Assembly: GCA_907163375.1 (NCBI GenBank)
Contig: CAJQUW010007414.1
Coordinates: forward strand, 515,723-579,722
Source: Prostheceraeus crozeri
Lineage: Eukaryota > Platyhelminthes > Polycladida > Euryleptidae
Reading direction: 5' to 3'
Length of the DNA stretch: 64,000 nucleotides
Below the pieces are notes generated by a model that was not told the origin of the DNA, ran no database searches, and saw only the letters and a program-made list of their open reading frames with translations. Positions 1-9,624 of the stretch are shown here, in pieces (within the stretch, counting starts at the first letter, position 1; each line of letters opens with the position of its first letter). Made by a program: the position numbers and the translations under genes.

Positions 1-1848
1 AAAAACCTTAGAAACTATGAGCACGAAAGAACTTAATTAGCGCATTAAAACCATTTTAATTTAGCAGTTCAATATTTAGATATGTAGTATACTTGTGCAA
101 TAGTATCAATATTTGGATGACAAATAATTGAAAAAAATTTTGAAACAGTCAAACATGCTATAAGTCATAAAGTTCTATTTCAGGACTGCAAAAATTTTAG
201 ATGGAGAATGTTTTTATCAATGCGGACAAACTATTGAGCTATTCGATATCTGCTTAAGTTATGCAATTTAATCTATTTTCTGAAAGATGGATCCATCAAG
301 GAAGCTTGTTTAAATAGGTCACTATTTCCATTTTATATATGTTGAATTGAAAACCTGTAGCTACCGCCTATGATATTCAATTAATTTTTTCAGAATTGCC
401 ACATTTTAGAAAATGGTATCAATTTGACATTTCGAGTAGTTTAAGAAAAATGATCAAGCACACAAAAGGCATAGATGCTACACGACGGATTGCACGTTGT
501 AGGCTAGTCTACATGCACAATGTAATAAAGATCAGTCATGCGTTGCAGTCCAACAATAGGTTTAGTTTTGCAAAATCAATAATTTTTCATGCTTTACGAT
601 AAATATAAAACAATCAAAGTACAAACTCATTGCTACTCTTTTATTCAATTTGTGTTTACTTACTACAAATTATGTTTCGCACTTTTCAATATCATCGTAG
701 GCCTAGCTATTATGGTCACATGTTAGTTGTAGGCCCACCATGAATTACCTGCAGAGATGCTGTCATATAAGCGGTAGACAAGATGACATTACGTGTGTAT
801 ATATGTGTTTGCAGATTGTGATTTTAAACAAATTGTTTAAAATAAAATATAAAAATAAAATTACATGTGCGGTATTAAATACTATAATAAAAATTCAAGC
901 ATTCCTGAATATCTTCATCGCATGAACGGTTGACAAGCAGTCGGTAATAGGCTACATCTCGGTAAGGCTCTGTTTTAATTTGCAGATTGCATTTTTTGTA
1001 AAAACAGTTACCGGTACTTGAATATCAAAATAAAATTATTGATAAATACTAAAAGTATTGATTAAAAAAATAATTGATAAATTGTTAATGATCACAATTC
1101 AACCACTCTTGAATATCTTCATTTGCTATCAAAATTCCTAAGAATATCGCTTCCCACATTGTCAGAGATGAAATGGTCCAAAAGCAGTTTTCTTAATAGT
1201 CTTTACTGTAGCACCTAAAATTACTATAAATGATTTATCTTCTAAACTTTGAGTAGGCCTACCCATAGAATGTTAATTAAGATCCGTTAAGTATGATAAT
1301 TCTGCTCTGCGCATCAGCACAAGATTTGTCTTCTTTTTTACAGGTGTTGATTGCTGAGGCTGTGTATCTGTCCATCGATGACTCAATACCTGACCTACAT
1401 TCGGCTGCTTTTCCGTCTTGTCTTGTCAGCTAATTAACCCCGAAAACTACTGGAATTATTCTTTCTCCATAAATCTCTCATACTCGCAACGTCCCAGAGA
1501 TCATCAGATTCGGACAACCATGTTGTGGTCCAACCGCGAAGATGTTTTTTCAGTGACATCGTATCATCGCTCCAAACTTCATTTGGTAGTGACTGTTTCT
1601 CCGTTGAACTGTAAATTTTTCGTGATATCACCTCTATTCTTAAAAATGTAACTGATAACGGCGCGACGGTGTTTGACTCGAAATGACAGTGTTTCAGATG
1701 AAGTGAAATGCGTATTCGAGCTGTGGGCATGCTTTCTGGTTGGAAGGATTTTCAAATGAAGAATGATCAAATCCGGATAGAGAAATTTCCTTTATGTTGA
1801 TAAAAGCGATATTCATAAAAATTATTTGTATCGGATCGTTCGATGTGT
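1..1848. other. No recognisable gene
   Basis: AT-rich sequence left of the Gypsy insertion. Short open frames here lack recognisable motifs or convincing codon structure. I see no tRNA, no clear repeat and no conserved exon. Confidence 0.6.
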
Positions 1849-1853
1849 GTAAC

Positions 1854-1993
1854 TGTTGTGTATTTAAGATTGCATGTAGTAGCGAGAGAAAACAACCGTG
1901 TTCATGGGTATCGGTTTCGCTATTTTATATCTATTGCAAACTCAAACAAGCATGCACGAAATAAAACAATCACATTAAATAGAGTTCATGTCA
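1854..1993 (-). repeat. Gypsy 3' LTR (140 bp)
   Basis: Starts TG and ends CA and is identical to 22803-22942. The left flank GTAAC matches the right flank of the other LTR. Confidence 0.93.
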
Positions 1994-2005
1994 CTCCTCC
2001 ACCCT
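1994..2005 (-). promoter_or_regulatory. Gypsy polypurine tract
   Basis: On the minus strand this reads AGGGTGGAGGAG, directly abutting the 3' LTR. This is the expected plus-strand priming site of an LTR retrotransposon. Inferred from position and composition. Confidence 0.7.
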
Positions 2006-2252
2006 GGCTTGGAGGCTGGATCCAAAGTTGCAGTTCTTTGTAGACCATGCTTACACGAAGTTGCACTGATAGAAAACGTTCGAATATGACACATAGAAAA
2101 AGTTTACTTGAAATGACGTAGAAAATGTTCACAACGATTTACACACATAGAAAATAGAATGTTCATGAGGGACTAAGTATAGTATACATTAACAAGCACG
2201 AACTAGTCAAAATGTCAACGCTGATTAGTAAAGTTTCACGATATTTTATCAA

Positions 2253-5200
2253 TCACTTACTCGATTCGAGAATGTATCGCTGTGGTGGACCACAAGTACG
2301 TTTTGGTCTCTCAATTATACTAGACTGACTCTCTAGCGTTGGTCTGACCTTATTCTGAGTGGGCAGCTTCTTCTCTTCTGGCACTCTCCTCCCTTCCGAA
2401 ATACTTGGACGATTTCCGTAGCTTTCGTCAAAGGAGTTGTCAGTTGACGGATTCTCGTCGAGATCTGTTGAGTGGTAACTTTCTACCTGAGGTGGTATTT
2501 CTTCCGTCTCTGTTTGATGACTTTCAGTTGAATGACCATGATGAGTCTCTTCGTAGTAGTTTGTGGTACGTGACTCTACATCCGATTGTTCCTCAGGTTG
2601 ATAAAACTTCTTCATCGCATTTACATGACGAGAAATTCGAATTCCGTTATTTGTCTCTATCTCATTTTTGCATTCGCCTATTTGCTTCTTCACTGTTCCC
2701 AATAACCATTTGTCGAATCTTTGTCTGAAACTTTTGAACAGTACCTTTTCATTAAGTGTGAATTTTTTCTTACTTTGCTTTTGCTCTTGGCAATCAATAG
2801 GCAATTTACTTGGTCTGACATTATCCAAGCGTGTTCGTAGTTCTCTTCCTTTCAGCAAGAACGCCGGTGTGGCGCACGTAGTCGCTTGTACACTCGTTCG
2901 GTATTGCAGCAAAAATCGACATAGCTTGGTATTTGTATCTCCTTTTAGCTTCTTCATTTTTGACTTGAAGATATCGACTGCTTTTTCTGCCAGACCGTTG
3001 CTTTGCGGATTGAAAGCAGGGCTTGTGGTATGCTTGATTCCCAAGTAATTCATAAAGTTATCGAAATCGGCGGATGTGAATGATGATGCATTGTCGGTAT
3101 GCAATTGAAAAGGAATGCCATGTTGCGAAAAGCATTTGTACAGGTTTTGTATCGTAGCTTCCGTTGTCAGCTTAGGCTGTTCGAAGACCTCTATCCATTT
3201 TGAAAATGCGTCAATTATTATGAGGAAGTTTGTTCCGAGGAAACTTTCTGCGAAGTCAGCATGAATTCTTTGCCATGGTATCTCGCATCTTTGCCATGGA
3301 TGAAGTTCAATTGTCGGTGGATCTTTGGATTCGAATTGGCAAATCAAACAACGCTTGACCTTTTCCTCGATGGCTTTATCTATGCCTGGCCAATAGATAT
3401 AGTCTCTTGCCAATTGCTTCATCTTAACGGTGCCCATGTGGTCTTCATGTATAATTTCAAGGGCTCTTTCTCGCAACTTTTGTGGTATGATCACTCTTTT
3501 ACCCCACATTACACAATCCTGTTGTATAGACAGCTCTCTTCTTTTCATCCAATACATTTGTAGTGATCCCACAACCTTCTTGGGCCAATGTGTGACAATG
3601 TGGTTGCGCACTTGCATTAATTCCTGGTCGTTCTTTGATTCTTTACAAATTTCTTTGAAGTTTAGTGGGGGTGTTTGCTCTAAGGCTTCGACCAGCAGTA
3701 AAGTTTCACGAACCTCTACTGTTTCGTGGGTGGGTGCCTTACCAACAGGGAATCTACTTATTGCGTCGGCGTGGGCAATCTCTTTTCCTGGACGGTAAGT
3801 GAGGTCATAGTTAAATTGATTCAGATGCACGCTCCATCGCATTATTCGACCGGCAGCAATCTTTGAAGTAGCATTTCCTTTCTGAAATAAACTTATGAGG
3901 GGTTTGTGATCTGTCACTATCTTGAAGTGAGGCTGACCGTACAAATAGCGATGAAATTTGATGATTCCAAATACAACAGCTAATCCCTCCTTCTCAGTTT
4001 GAGAGTAATTTCGTTCAGCAGCATTCAAAACTCTTGACATGAACCCTATCGGCTTCTCACCTTCAGATGTCTCATGTGCAAGGATTGCACCAATGCCGTG
4101 TGGGCTAGCGTCGGTCGTCAAGATCAAAGGCTTATGTGGATCATAATGAGTCAATACACGCGATGATGTCAGTTCTGCCTTGACGTTCTCGAAGGCGTGG
4201 TCGTGTGCTTTTGTCCACTTCCATTCGTGATTTTTCCTGAGAAGTGCATACAAAGGTTCTAATTTTGTAGCCAAATTCGGTATAAATTTGTGGTAATAAT
4301 TGATGATCCCAAGCACGGTTTTCAACTCACTGACGCTAGTTGGCGCGGCCATTTTCTGAATAGCTTTTACCTTGGCAGCTATCGGAGATATTCCAGATGA
4401 ATCGATTTGATGACCAAGGAACTTGATTTTCTCCGCGCAAAACTCACACTTTGCCAATTTCAAGACTAAACCATTTTCATTGAATCGCTCAAGGACTTCT
4501 TTAACCCTCTCTTCAAGTTGTTGAATTGTTTCTCCGGCAACCAGTACGTCATCAATGTACACAACGACATTTGAAATTCCTTTGAGGATATTCTCGATCG
4601 TTTTCTGAAAAATCGCTGGTGCGGAACTTATCCCGTAGGGTAGTCGCTTGACTCGAAACAATCCAAAAGGTGTATTTAGTGTACACAGTTCTTGGCTTTC
4701 TTCGTCTAGCTCGAGTTGTAAGTAGGCTTGTGACAAGTCTAATTTAGTGAAATACTTGCTCTGTGACAATTTGTACAACATTTCATCCAATTTAGGTAAA
4801 GGATATATGTCAACTTCGATTGATTTGTTAACCGTTTGGCGGTAGTCTCCACAAATGCGAATAGATTGATCAGGTTTTACAACTGGCACAATTGGTGTAG
4901 CCCATTCACTTGCTTGGGCATGCTCAATGACACCTTCATCAACCATTTTCAGGAGTTGCTTGTGTACCTTCTCTTTTATGGTATATGGAAGTACTCTTTC
5001 TCGCATGAATTTGGGATTTACATCAGACTTGCGAGGTATGTGCACCTTTGCACCTGTATACTTTCCAAGTTCCTCTTTAAAGACTGTTGGAAACATTCTC
5101 TTCCAATCATCCTCGGTTTTGACATTTTGACCCTCAACGCGAAAAATGTCGTGCCAATTTAACCTGATGAATTTCAACCAATCTCTCCCCAATAAGTTCG

Positions 5201-6095
5201 TAGGACCCCTCACCACATGGACTTGTAGACAGTGAGCTTTGTCTTCATGAATGACTTCAACGTCGGCTTTACCTAAAAGTTGAACTGGACGGCCATTATA
5301 ATCAGTCAGCTTAATTGGAGATTCTTGCAGAGTATCACTCACTCGCTTTATGCTGTTCCAAGTATTCTCGGTGATCACAGTACAAACGGCACCTGTGTCA
5401 AGTTCCATTTCTACTTTACAATTGTTCAAATCCATGTCTATTTTTATAGGTGGTGTTTTTGAGAATAATGTGCGGAATGCCATAATAGCTTCATCATTGT
5501 CGCTAGTATCACTAGTTTCAATAACTTGGTTCAAATACTTCTTGCCTTTACTCTTCCCGTGAAATGTTGGTCTTGCTTTGTAAGGCATTGGCTGGGAATG
5601 TTTCTGACTCTTTAAACGACATGCCGGCTCGATATGACCCAATTTCTGACAATAATTACACGTCTTGTTTCGGAAATAGCATTGATCTGATGTGTGGTTT
5701 GTTTTAGTACATCTAGGACACGGTGAAAAAACCCTCTGATCTTTGCGATTCATGGTGGCAGTACTAGGTCTACTGGTGTTGAATGTAGATTTTCTTGACT
5801 TGGCATCGTGAACTCGGTTTATCTTATTGTCGAGCAGTGCCTTGCAATCAGCCTTATTTTGTTCCATTTGCCAACTTAAGTTACACGCGTCATCAAACGT
5901 CAAACCGTCACCTTCCAACAACAACTTTTGTACAATTCGATCATCATTGATGGATGAAACTAACTTGTCGCGCAAGCGCTCATTAAGCATAGAACCGAAG
6001 TTGCAGTTTTCCGATAAGTGCTTCAACTGTTTGATGAAGTCCGAGACTGTTTCATTGACACCTCGTTGGTATCTGTCAAATTTGTAGCGATACAC
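2253..6095 (-). CDS. pol: Gypsy gag C-terminus plus pol (protease, RT, RNase H, integrase)
   Basis: Open frame of 1280 codons. In order it shows: two CCHC zinc knuckles (about residues 126-159, C-x2-C-x4-H-x4-C); an aspartic protease active site (DTGA near 233, LLGRDWL near 301); reverse transcriptase with YIDD near 513; RNase H (TDAS, TDHKP, HADAISRFP); an integrase zinc-binding region and DDE core (HADFAES, HTDNASS, NGLAEKAV). The PWQRIHADF wording is typical of Mag/K02A2.6-type elements. The protein would copy the element RNA into DNA and insert it. It lies between the polypurine tract and the Polinton. This is a fossil-type annotation; the reading frame is long and clean, which fits a young copy. 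Confidence 0.92.
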   Translation of the reverse strand: MYRYKFDRYQRGVNETVSDFIKQLKHLSENCNFGSMLNERLRDKLVSSINDDRIVQKLLLEGDGLTFDDACNLSWQMEQNKADCKALLDNKINRVHDAKSRKSTFNTSRPSTATMNRKDQRVFSPCPRCTKTNHTSDQCYFRNKTCNYCQKLGHIEPACRLKSQKHSQPMPYKARPTFHGKSKGKKYLNQVIETSDTSDNDEAIMAFRTLFSKTPPIKIDMDLNNCKVEMELDTGAVCTVITENTWNSIKRVSDTLQESPIKLTDYNGRPVQLLGKADVEVIHEDKAHCLQVHVVRGPTNLLGRDWLKFIRLNWHDIFRVEGQNVKTEDDWKRMFPTVFKEELGKYTGAKVHIPRKSDVNPKFMRERVLPYTIKEKVHKQLLKMVDEGVIEHAQASEWATPIVPVVKPDQSIRICGDYRQTVNKSIEVDIYPLPKLDEMLYKLSQSKYFTKLDLSQAYLQLELDEESQELCTLNTPFGLFRVKRLPYGISSAPAIFQKTIENILKGISNVVVYIDDVLVAGETIQQLEERVKEVLERFNENGLVLKLAKCEFCAEKIKFLGHQIDSSGISPIAAKVKAIQKMAAPTSVSELKTVLGIINYYHKFIPNLATKLEPLYALLRKNHEWKWTKAHDHAFENVKAELTSSRVLTHYDPHKPLILTTDASPHGIGAILAHETSEGEKPIGFMSRVLNAAERNYSQTEKEGLAVVFGIIKFHRYLYGQPHFKIVTDHKPLISLFQKGNATSKIAAGRIMRWSVHLNQFNYDLTYRPGKEIAHADAISRFPVGKAPTHETVEVRETLLLVEALEQTPPLNFKEICKESKNDQELMQVRNHIVTHWPKKVVGSLQMYWMKRRELSIQQDCVMWGKRVIIPQKLRERALEIIHEDHMGTVKMKQLARDYIYWPGIDKAIEEKVKRCLICQFESKDPPTIELHPWQRCEIPWQRIHADFAESFLGTNFLIIIDAFSKWIEVFEQPKLTTEATIQNLYKCFSQHGIPFQLHTDNASSFTSADFDNFMNYLGIKHTTSPAFNPQSNGLAEKAVDIFKSKMKKLKGDTNTKLCRFLLQYRTSVQATTCATPAFLLKGRELRTRLDNVRPSKLPIDCQEQKQSKKKFTLNEKVLFKSFRQRFDKWLLGTVKKQIGECKNEIETNNGIRISRHVNAMKKFYQPEEQSDVESRTTNYYEETHHGHSTESHQTETEEIPPQVESYHSTDLDENPSTDNSFDESYGNRPSISEGRRVPEEKKLPTQNKVRPTLESQSSIIERPKRTCGPPQRYILESSK

Positions 6096-6172
6096 AATAA
6101 TTGATGCTTAGTAGTATAGGGTATAGGATTCGGCGCTTCGCTTCGCTCAGCACCGAATCCCACACCTAGGTA

Positions 6173-6309
6173 GATACAAAAAATGAAAAAATACAAAAAA
6201 ATAGGGTCCTCCTGAAATTTATAAAAAAACAGCTAAAATAGATACAAAAAAATGAAAAAATACAAAAAAATAGGGTCCTCCTGAAATTTATAAAAAAACA
6301 GCTAAAATA
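6173..6309. repeat. Subterminal tandem repeat, left TIR (about 68 bp x 2)
   Basis: Two nearly identical A-rich units begin at 6173 and 6241, each with runs of A and the word AGGGTCCTCCTG. The right TIR has a different set of related units, so the array has expanded separately in each arm. Confidence 0.85.
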
Positions 6310-6362
6310 GATGCGAAAATAGGAAAGTACCTTAAAGTATGACCCATGAACAAAAATATTCA

Positions 6363-6372
6363 TTTAAAAATG
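6363..6372 (+). promoter_or_regulatory. TTTAAAAATG start-proximal motif
   Basis: A-rich run joined to the ATG at 6370, like the motifs at other Polinton genes. It favours 6370 over the upstream ATG at 6346 as the start. Function as a late-promoter-like element is inferred. Confidence 0.5.
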
Positions 6373-6960
6373 GAAGATGTAAAAACAAAAGAACCATCAG
6401 CCCCCTTATATCCTTCATTATCATATGAAATGGATATAGCAAAACACAAAGATAGAGTCAGGTACATGAAAGATAAGGAAGCCCAACTATTACTTAAACT
6501 AGAACATTATAATAAATTAAGAAAACGATGGACGATAGCTAAGAATGTGACACAAGGCGTTGGTGCATGTTTAACAATTTCTTTAGGCGCTCTCACTATT
6601 GTCATTTCGTCTGGCGTTCTTATAATTCCTGTTGTCGCTACAGTTTTAACAGGCACAGGTGTCTTCACAACGTCACTTGCAACAGTGATAGATAAATCTT
6701 TAATGACTAAGAAACGAAAATCCTTAACTAAGAAACATGCACATGTCAAAGAAGTATATGATAAACTACATTACTACTTCCAGAGAGTGTGTGATGACAA
6801 TGTTATTACGTTAGATGAGATTGAAAAATTTGACCAAATAGCTAGAGAAGCAACTAAAATTCCTGTTAAACCTCAAGACAAAGTAAACAATGAAGCTTTT
6901 TTAGAAGAAATAAGAACTTTATTAAAAACGTTAGAACAAAGTTCCATAGAACAAAAATAA
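6370..6960 (+). CDS. Polinton hypothetical membrane protein, start inside the TIR
   Basis: I do not recognise the family. The protein is 196 aa from the ATG at 6370. It has a charged N-terminal half with coiled-coil tendency (KHKDRVRYMKDKEAQLLLKLEHY), then a Gly/Val/Thr-rich hydrophobic stretch of about 45 residues that could form one or two membrane segments, then a Lys-rich patch and a charged C-terminal tail. Its first 84 or so codons lie inside the left TIR and are mirrored in the right TIR (21543-21817), with one amino-acid difference (K/E). A membrane-acting role is only a guess from hydrophobicity. Confidence 0.7.
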   Translation: MEDVKTKEPSAPLYPSLSYEMDIAKHKDRVRYMKDKEAQLLLKLEHYNKLRKRWTIAKNVTQGVGACLTISLGALTIVISSGVLIIPVVATVLTGTGVFTTSLATVIDKSLMTKKRKSLTKKHAHVKEVYDKLHYYFQRVCDDNVITLDEIEKFDQIAREATKIPVKPQDKVNNEAFLEEIRTLLKTLEQSSIEQK

Positions 6961-7029
6961 GTTGTTCAGTAAAATGTTTTTGCTGTGTCTCTATGCTACC
7001 ACAAAATTCAAATATTATCTTATAAAATA

Positions 7030-7896
7030 ATGCAGAGCAATGAGACAAAAATAAAACAACTAGAAGAATTAATAAAACAGAAAAATATTATGAAGAAAAA
7101 ATATAGACAATATCGAATGCTACAAGCTGGCGTTCAATCCGATATGAAAGACAAAATCAAATTAGTTGAACAAGTTAAATCTGATATTAAGAAAGAACTT
7201 GTAGTTCATGATAAACGAATTGATATCGCGGATCCAGCGCAGAAAATCATCATGGATGATTATGGTTTGTTAGAAGCAAACATAGAAAAGAAATTACCAA
7301 AATCTATGCTATTTGAACATTCTACTTCATTTATAGATGGAAAGTCATTTCTTAGATTATACTTAGGTGGAAAAGAATTATCTATAAATCCTAAAGAAAG
7401 TTTAATTTTTGCACCAGACAAAACAGCTTTCAGTTTAGACAGAAATTTCGCGGATTTATTAAGAGGAGCGGATTTAGATAACTATCACCCCGATGATCTA
7501 CTGAAATACAAAACTATGTTAGACAAGGTTGGAACTGGGAAACATCTTAAGCGTTATAAACAATTAGAACACTTATTATCAACATTAACCAGTGTTCCAA
7601 CAGCAACTGGTTATTCAACATTAACCAGTGTTCCAACAGCAACTGGTTATTCAACATCAACCAGTGTTCCAACAGCAACTGGTTATTCAACACCTGTTGT
7701 ATTTTTATCAGACGATCCACAAGAATTAATAAATAGATATAATATTTTATTCGCTGCAGCAAAACAAGGACATAATTCCGGTTTTAACGAAATGCATGCA
7801 ATCTTAGATAAACTATTCCAAAACAGAGCTATAACTGAACAAGAGTACAAATACTTCTCTAATGATATCATGAACCTCAGCGCAAGAAGGACATAA
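7030..7896 (+). CDS. Polinton hypothetical protein with 12-aa repeats
   Basis: Family not recognised. The likely start is the ATG at 7030, preceded by TATAAAATA, rather than 6985; that gives 288 aa. The N-terminus is Lys/Glu/Gln-rich and predicted helical. The middle (KSFLRLYLGGKELSIN) looks like a small beta domain. Three tandem copies of a 12-residue Thr/Ser-rich unit (STLTSVPTATGY) lie about two-thirds along, then a short helical tail. It sits between the hydrophobic-protein gene and the penton-like gene, in the same direction, so a structural or assembly role is plausible but unproven. Confidence 0.65.
   Translation: MQSNETKIKQLEELIKQKNIMKKKYRQYRMLQAGVQSDMKDKIKLVEQVKSDIKKELVVHDKRIDIADPAQKIIMDDYGLLEANIEKKLPKSMLFEHSTSFIDGKSFLRLYLGGKELSINPKESLIFAPDKTAFSLDRNFADLLRGADLDNYHPDDLLKYKTMLDKVGTGKHLKRYKQLEHLLSTLTSVPTATGYSTLTSVPTATGYSTSTSVPTATGYSTPVVFLSDDPQELINRYNILFAAAKQGHNSGFNEMHAILDKLFQNRAITEQEYKYFSNDIMNLSARRT
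7579..7686 (+). repeat. 36-bp in-frame minisatellite (3 copies)
   Basis: Three tandem 36-bp units, each encoding STLTSVPTATGY or STSTSVPTATGY. The DNA copies are almost identical, so the expansion is recent. Confidence 0.9.
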
Positions 7897-7902
7897 ATTT
7901 AG

Positions 7903-7914
7903 TTAAAAAAAATG
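7903..7914 (+). promoter_or_regulatory. TTAAAAAAAATG start-proximal motif
   Basis: Eight A residues after TT run straight into the ATG of the penton-like gene. One of several matching motifs in this Polinton. Confidence 0.55.
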
Positions 7915-8700
7915 TCTTCGGCAGAACTAGAAAAAATTAATAAGCATTTAGAAAATTTAACCGAGATTTTAACCTCATCAAAATTTAGTACGACATTAAA
8001 ATTTATAACAACTATTTCATCCCATACCTGTCATTTAGATCCTATTATTCACTTAGAACAAGACAAACATTATGAAGTAGCACTAACTAGTTTTTCAACA
8101 TTTAACACTATACAAAATATTATCAAAGATGTAAATGACCGATTTAAATATTCTAATGATCAAGGTAAAACTTGGAAAGAATTAACTTTTCTTCCTGGAT
8201 CTTATGAAGTTGAATCGATTTCCAATGAAATAAAAAGACATTTAGGCATTCAATTTAAAGACAAGAAACAATTACATTTCGCAGTTGAACCAGCAGTAAA
8301 TAAATTTTCTCTTACTTTAGATGAAGATCATCAAGTTGATTTTAATATTGACAAATCTTTATCAAGACTCTTAGGATTTAAAAAGAAACTCTATACACAA
8401 GGTTTTCATATAAGTGAAAATATACCTAAAGTAACTGAAATAAATTCAATCAACGTTCAATGTGATATTATAGAAGGTGGTTATGTTAATGGAAAGCTGT
8501 CAAATAATATCTTCAGTTATCCAGCATTTACAGTTCCGATTGGTTACAGTTTGAATGTAATCCCAAAATCATTAATATATTTCCCTGTTACAAGAAAAAC
8601 AATTAATTCAATTACAATTAGAATAACAGATGAGAAAGGAAAGGAAATAAATTTTGGAGGCGAAGAAATTATGATAGATCTTTTGGTTCGGGAGGTATAA
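7912..8700 (+). CDS. Polinton minor capsid (penton-like) protein
   Basis: 262 aa, 15 bases after the previous stop. After a short helical N-terminus come beta-rich segments with the pattern I associate with the Polinton minor capsid family: a KHYEVALTSFSTFNTI strand region, GSYEVESISNEI, LLGFKKKLY, INVQCDIIEGGYVNG, then SLIYFPVTRKTINSI followed by IRITDEKGKEINFGGE. In Polintons and relatives this gene product is predicted to form the capsid vertices. Adjacent genes are the repeat protein upstream and the packaging ATPase downstream. The assignment rests on motif memory, not on a search. No breaks seen. Confidence 0.75.
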   Translation: MSSAELEKINKHLENLTEILTSSKFSTTLKFITTISSHTCHLDPIIHLEQDKHYEVALTSFSTFNTIQNIIKDVNDRFKYSNDQGKTWKELTFLPGSYEVESISNEIKRHLGIQFKDKKQLHFAVEPAVNKFSLTLDEDHQVDFNIDKSLSRLLGFKKKLYTQGFHISENIPKVTEINSINVQCDIIEGGYVNGKLSNNIFSYPAFTVPIGYSLNVIPKSLIYFPVTRKTINSITIRITDEKGKEINFGGEEIMIDLLVREV

Positions 8701-8717
8701 TTAAAAAAAAATATTGT

Positions 8718-8727
8718 CTTAAAAATG
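8718..8727 (+). promoter_or_regulatory. CTTAAAAATG start-proximal motif
   Basis: A-rich run joined to the ATPase ATG at 8725, in a 24-bp intergenic gap. Confidence 0.5.
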
Positions 8728-9501
8728 AGTGAAAGCAGTTGTGAAAAATATCCACTAAACAAGAAAGTGAAATTCAATCATCATCATAACTTGTCAAATA
8801 AAGTTTTATCAGTTATTTGTGGAAGATCAGGTTGTGGAAAAACATATCTATTATTTAAAATTCTCACGACACCAAAATTTTTGGATTATAACAATCTTAT
8901 CATTTATACAACAACAGCAGAACAACCTATTTATCAATTTTTGAAATATGGTTTTGAAAATAATCTTACAAAATCAGCTATAGCTTCACTGTTTGAAGAA
9001 TATGAAAAATCGGAGTATGAAGAAGAAATAAGTTCGTGGTGTGAAGAAGCAGCGAAAAATAAACAACTAGTAGAACCCAATAAAAATAAACACATAACGA
9101 TACAATTAATAGATGATAGTGGCAATATGCAAGATCCTAGTAAACTAAATAAAACGAAAAAACATTGTGTGGTGTTTGATGATTGTGTTAATGACAGAAA
9201 TCAGGCAGTGCAGAGAAATTATTTTACAAGAGGTAGACACAATAACTGTAGTGTCTTTTATTTGACACAAAGTATGTATTCATTAGATGGAAGTGTTATT
9301 AGAAAGAATGCTAATATTTTTATGCTTTTCGAAATCAACCAAAGAAACCTAAGTGATTTGTTAAGAGACTTATGTATAAGAGATAAAGATGAATTTAAAC
9401 AATCGTGTAACAATGCTTGGACAAACGACTATGGTTTCATCACAGTCAATATTGATAAAAAAGTACATGATAGAGTTATAGAACATTTGTTCACAGAGTA
9501 A
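8725..9501 (+). CDS. ATP: Polinton packaging ATPase (A32/FtsK-HerA-like)
   Basis: 258 aa P-loop ATPase. Walker A GRSGCGKT lies at residues 33-40 and Walker B CVVFDD near 148-153. The GRHNNCSVFYLTQS segment at about 170-183 is characteristic of Polinton and NCLDV A32-type packaging ATPases. Such enzymes pump DNA into preformed capsids. It is the last gene of the left plus-strand block and converges on the DNA polymerase gene. A second, different P-loop ATPase is present at 13380-14582. The frame is open throughout. Confidence 0.92.
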   Translation: MSESSCEKYPLNKKVKFNHHHNLSNKVLSVICGRSGCGKTYLLFKILTTPKFLDYNNLIIYTTTAEQPIYQFLKYGFENNLTKSAIASLFEEYEKSEYEEEISSWCEEAAKNKQLVEPNKNKHITIQLIDDSGNMQDPSKLNKTKKHCVVFDDCVNDRNQAVQRNYFTRGRHNNCSVFYLTQSMYSLDGSVIRKNANIFMLFEINQRNLSDLLRDLCIRDKDEFKQSCNNAWTNDYGFITVNIDKKVHDRVIEHLFTE

Positions 9502-9612
9502 AACTCTGAATCGAACATTTGTTCGCTGACTAGGCTTCGCCTCGAGGGGCTTTGCCCCGACTGAAAGTCAATAGAAGATTTGTTCACTGACTAGGCTTCG
9601 TCTCGAGGGGCT
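9494..9612. terminator. Hairpin cluster and 31-bp direct repeat between convergent genes
   Basis: Between the ATPase and polymerase gene ends lie several small palindromes: CAGAG/CTCTG (9494-9508), CGAAC-ATTT-GTTCG (9512-9525), AGGC-TTC-GCCT (9532-9542) and GGGGC-TTT-GCCCC (9546-9558). A 31-bp segment at 9521-9551 repeats at 9582-9612. This may end or process transcripts from both sides; that role is inferred. Confidence 0.55.
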
Positions 9613-9624
9613 ATAATCACAGAG

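Larger units (their letters stand above)
6110..6620 (+). repeat. Polinton left terminal inverted repeat
   Basis: Matches the reverse complement of 21543-22142 up to the point where sequence diverges after GGCGTTCT. The outer part holds a small hairpin (GGATTCGG at 6126-6133 pairing with CCGAATCC at 6153-6160). The inner part carries the first 84 or so codons of the first gene. The arms differ mainly in the number and type of subterminal tandem repeats. Confidence 0.92.

Noticed and set aside
2405-5562. Plus-strand frames of 60-126 codons across 2.4-5.6 kb
   Set aside because: Shadows of the Gypsy pol frame on the opposite strand.
6346-6369. Upstream ATG as start of the first Polinton gene
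   Set aside because: The ATG at 6370 is joined to the A-rich motif shared with other genes, so it is the better start.
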